A DNA stretch of 6,620 nt from positions 1 to 6,620 of the forward strand of contig JACRCS010000339.1 of assembly GCA_016218905.1 (NCBI GenBank). The letters run 5' to 3'. A program made the position numbers and the translations under genes. Of the stretch, positions 5,013 through 6,620 are shown piece after piece (positions within the stretch are counted from its first letter, which is position 1; the number at the start of each line of letters is the position of its first letter). A model generated the notes under the pieces. That model worked only from the letters and a program-made list of their open reading frames with translations. It was not told where the DNA came from and did not search any database. This DNA is from Deltaproteobacteria bacterium. GTDB lineage: Bacteria > Desulfobacterota_C > Deferrisomatia > Deferrisomatales > JACRMM01.

Positions 5013-6422
5013 TTAGTCCAGTCCCAGCTCCTCCCACCGGGCCTTCACCTTGTCCAGCATCTCCTGCGACATCTTCACTTCGATCGGCTTCTCCTTCCAT
5101 TCGAAGGGGAGCGTTGCGTCGAGGACGATGCGGGAAGTGATGAACTTGCTGTCCGGGGAGAGCGCGGGGTCGAGCGGCGTGGAGCGGCCGCGGTTGATGA
5201 TCTGGGTTCCCCGCAGGGCGTCGTAGCGGGTGGCGAGCGCCCACCAGACGCGGGGGAGGTCGTCGGCCTGGATGTCGTCGTCGACGATGATCAGGCCTTT
5301 CAGGCCGTAGGTGCACGTGTTGCTCGCGATCACGGCGGCCGCCACCTGATTGGAGTGGCCCGGGTACATCTGCTTCAGGGAGACGACGGCCCAGAAGCGG
5401 CCGCACGCCTCGGGCGGCATGTAGACCGACTTGACCCCGGGGATGCCCATCTTCGTCAGCTCGGTCCAGAGCGTGGCGTTGCGGACGAAGGCGAGCATCA
5501 TGTGGTTGTCGTTGACGGGTCGCCCCACCGACGCGGCCAGGAAGATTGGGTTGTTGCGGTGGTAGATCCGCTTCACCTCGATCGCGGGCTTCGGCACCGG
5601 CTTATAGATCTCCTCGGTGTAGTACCCCGTGTACTCGCCGAAGGGGCCCTCGGGTCGAAGGTTGTCGCCGTCGATGTACCCCTCGAGCACCCACTCCGCG
5701 CTGGCCGGAATGGGCAGGCCGGTGAGCTGGCCCCGGACGATCTCCACGGGCTCCCCGCGCAGCGTTCCGACGACGTCGTACTCGTTGGCGTTCTCCACCA
5801 TCGCGCTGCCGGCGAGCATGAGCAGGGGGTCGCACCCGACGATCATGCACACGGGCATCTTCTTGCCCATCTTCCGGTACTTCTGGAGGATGCGATCGCC
5901 GCGCTTCCCCTTCAGGATCTGCGCGCCGACGGTCTTCGAATCGAGGACCTGGCTGCGGTAGGTGCCCAGGTTGATCTCACCGGTCTCGGGGTCCTGGACG
6001 ACCATGAAGCAGGCCGTTCCGATGTACCGGCCCCCGTCCTTCTCGTAGAACTTCGGCGCGGGGATCTTGAGGACGTCCACGTCGTCGCCGTCGATGACGT
6101 TCTGGAAGATCGGCCCGCTGGGGACCTCCTTGGCCCGGATGAGCTCGCCCACGGAGAGCTTCATCCACTCGTAGGAGAGCTGACACATGGTGAGGTTCGA
6201 GGGCCTGCCGAGGACGCGGGCGAGCCGCTTCGTGCTGCTGTACACTCCGAAGAGGACCGGGCTCTCGTGGCCCTTTACGTTTTCGAACAGGAGCGCGGGG
6301 CCGTCCTTCTCCTCGACGAGCTTGGCGATGTGGCTCATCTCCAGGTTCCAGTCGACCTCGGCCGTGACCCTCTTCAGGTCTCCTTCCTTCTCGCACTGAT
6401 CGATGAACGCGCGCAGATCCAT
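5013..6422 (-). CDS. ppcB: UbiD-family decarboxylase, phenylphosphate carboxylase beta-like subunit
   Basis: A second UbiD-family paralogue, 469 aa (about 53 kDa), the first gene of the operon. It shares with the 482-aa protein a WNLEM/WDLEM element near the N-terminus, the DGGRYIGT segment (129-136) and the core motifs. DPETGEINLGTYR (144-156) gives Asn151 and Arg156; ANEYDVVGTLRGEPVE (212-227) gives Glu214; RPEGPFGEYTGYY (256-268) gives Glu258 and Glu263. Arg156, Glu258 and Glu263 match the Fdc1 catalytic set, and Asn151 and Glu214 match metal ligands; the ligand His position seems to be Arg174. A strong AGGAGGT six bases upstream fixes the start. In known phenylphosphate carboxylase both UbiD-like chains belong to the core. 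Both chains here keep the catalytic residues, so neither looks like a dead scaffold. Another hydroxyarene substrate cannot be excluded, because no pps genes are in view. Confidence 0.85.
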   Translation of the reverse strand: MDLRAFIDQCEKEGDLKRVTAEVDWNLEMSHIAKLVEEKDGPALLFENVKGHESPVLFGVYSSTKRLARVLGRPSNLTMCQLSYEWMKLSVGELIRAKEVPSGPIFQNVIDGDDVDVLKIPAPKFYEKDGGRYIGTACFMVVQDPETGEINLGTYRSQVLDSKTVGAQILKGKRGDRILQKYRKMGKKMPVCMIVGCDPLLMLAGSAMVENANEYDVVGTLRGEPVEIVRGQLTGLPIPASAEWVLEGYIDGDNLRPEGPFGEYTGYYTEEIYKPVPKPAIEVKRIYHRNNPIFLAASVGRPVNDNHMMLAFVRNATLWTELTKMGIPGVKSVYMPPEACGRFWAVVSLKQMYPGHSNQVAAAVIASNTCTYGLKGLIIVDDDIQADDLPRVWWALATRYDALRGTQIINRGRSTPLDPALSPDSKFITSRIVLDATLPFEWKEKPIEVKMSQEMLDKVKARWEELGLD

Positions 6423-6428
6423 GGTCCC

Positions 6429-6435
6429 ACCTCCT
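6429..6435 (-). promoter_or_regulatory. Strong Shine-Dalgarno of ppcB
   Basis: AGGAGGT lies six bases before the ATG, close to the full anti-16S complement. It is the strongest ribosome site in the operon, which suits a first gene needing high expression. Confidence 0.8.
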
Positions 6436-6478
6436 GAATGGTCGCTCGCCCGGCGCAGTTGCGACGGCGCCGAAGGCT

Positions 6479-6489
6479 AAACAGTGTTT
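6479..6489. promoter_or_regulatory. Small dyad over the predicted transcription start, possible operator
   Basis: AAACA and TGTTT form an inverted repeat around a single G. The site starts about seven bases downstream of the proposed -10 box, so it would cover the first transcribed bases. That place fits a repressor operator, but the arms are short and the protein is unknown. Confidence 0.35.
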
Positions 6490-6495
6490 GTCAGG

Positions 6496-6524
6496 AGTCT
6501 AGGGGCCGGAGCGCAGGGGGTCAA
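6496..6524 (-). promoter_or_regulatory. Sigma70-type promoter of the carboxylase operon
   Basis: On the minus strand the -35 box is TTGACC (6524-6519, five of six consensus bases), followed by a 17-bp spacer and the -10 box TAGACT (6501-6496, four of six). Transcription would start near 6489, giving a leader of about 66 bases before ppcB. I saw no sigma54 pattern (GG and GC ten bases apart) here. Confidence 0.55.
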
Positions 6525-6534
6525 TTCATATGAA
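6525..6534. promoter_or_regulatory. Perfect palindrome next to the -35 box, possible regulator site
   Basis: TTCATATGAA is a perfect 10-bp palindrome in a short AT-rich island, directly upstream of the -35 box. It also lies 25 bp before the divergent start codon. It could be an activator site for the operon or an autoregulatory site for the divergent gene. Confidence 0.4.
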
Positions 6535-6558
6535 ATTATGCTTTCGATAAGGAGGGCT

Positions 6559-6620
6559 ATGGATCGGAGAAGGAAGACGGCTCGCGCCAGCCGGCGGGGA
6601 AAAGCGAAGGGAGGAGCCGA
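6559..6620 (+). CDS. Start of a divergent gene, product unknown (cut by right edge)
   Basis: An ATG follows AAGGAGG (6549-6555) at a short spacing of three bases and opens a frame of 20 codons to the window edge without a stop. The visible N-terminus is very basic, with MDRRRKTARAS followed by RRGKAKGGA. A basic tail ahead of a DNA-binding domain would fit a regulator of the divergent carboxylase operon, but too little is visible to name a family. The start may also lie further downstream. Confidence 0.45.
   Translation, partial: MDRRRKTARASRRGKAKGGA

Noticed and set aside
5355..6437. Plus-strand open frame (360 codons) opposite ppcB
   Set aside because: Same kind of shadow; the minus strand carries the UbiD catalytic motifs in an intact frame with a strong ribosome site.
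6541..6620. Sigma54 promoter (GG-N10-GC) for the carboxylase operon in the distal upstream DNA
   Set aside because: The TGGC found near 6590 on the minus strand lacks GC at the required spacing.

Overview
The window is GC-rich bacterial DNA. It carries what looks like an anaerobic phenol (phenylphosphate) carboxylation operon, read leftwards on the minus strand. From right to left the order is: a UbiD-family decarboxylase (469 aa, ppcB-like), a KdsC-like HAD protein (180 aa, ppcD-like), a second UbiD-family decarboxylase (482 aa, ppcA-like), an 85-aa protein (ppcC-like), a flavin prenyltransferase (ubiX), and a five-heme secreted cytochrome c that runs off the left edge. From memory of the Thauera aromatica work, phenylphosphate carboxylase has four subunits of about 54, 53, 18 and 10 kDa: two UbiD-like, one HAD-like and one small. 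The four predicted sizes here (482, 469, 180 and 85 aa) fit that set well.

How the genes would work together: UbiX makes prenylated FMN, the cofactor of UbiD enzymes. The two UbiD paralogues and the small subunit would form the carboxylase core, and the HAD subunit would couple phenylphosphate use to formation of 4-hydroxybenzoate. No phenylphosphate synthase genes (ppsABC) lie in the window, so the phenylphosphate source is not shown and the substrate assignment is an inference. The pentaheme cytochrome would sit outside the cytoplasm in electron transfer. It is separated from ubiX by 237 bp holding two hairpins, so it may be a separate unit.

Regulation: ahead of the first operon gene is a good sigma70-type promoter (TTGACC, 17 bp, TAGACT). 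A small dyad lies over the predicted start of transcription and a perfect palindrome abuts the -35 box. A divergent plus-strand gene starts at 6559 and is cut by the right edge; a regulator would fit that place, but only 20 codons are visible.

The most unusual DNA feature is in the spacers. All three gaps ppcB-ppcD, ppcD-ppcA and ppcA-ppcC are filled almost from stop codon to Shine-Dalgarno with degenerate 7-bp repeats (GTTATCG, GTTAGCR, TCGGAAT and their complements). In two of them the halves face each other and can fold. The other two gaps lack these repeats.

Unusual protein features: the HAD subunit has DVHG in place of the family's DxD motif, and both UbiD paralogues seem to lack the metal-binding His of fungal Fdc1 while keeping the Arg-Glu-Glu catalytic set. 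The organism cannot be named. A GC-rich anaerobic, metal- or cytochrome-respiring bacterium (Desulfobacterota-like or another subsurface lineage) would fit.
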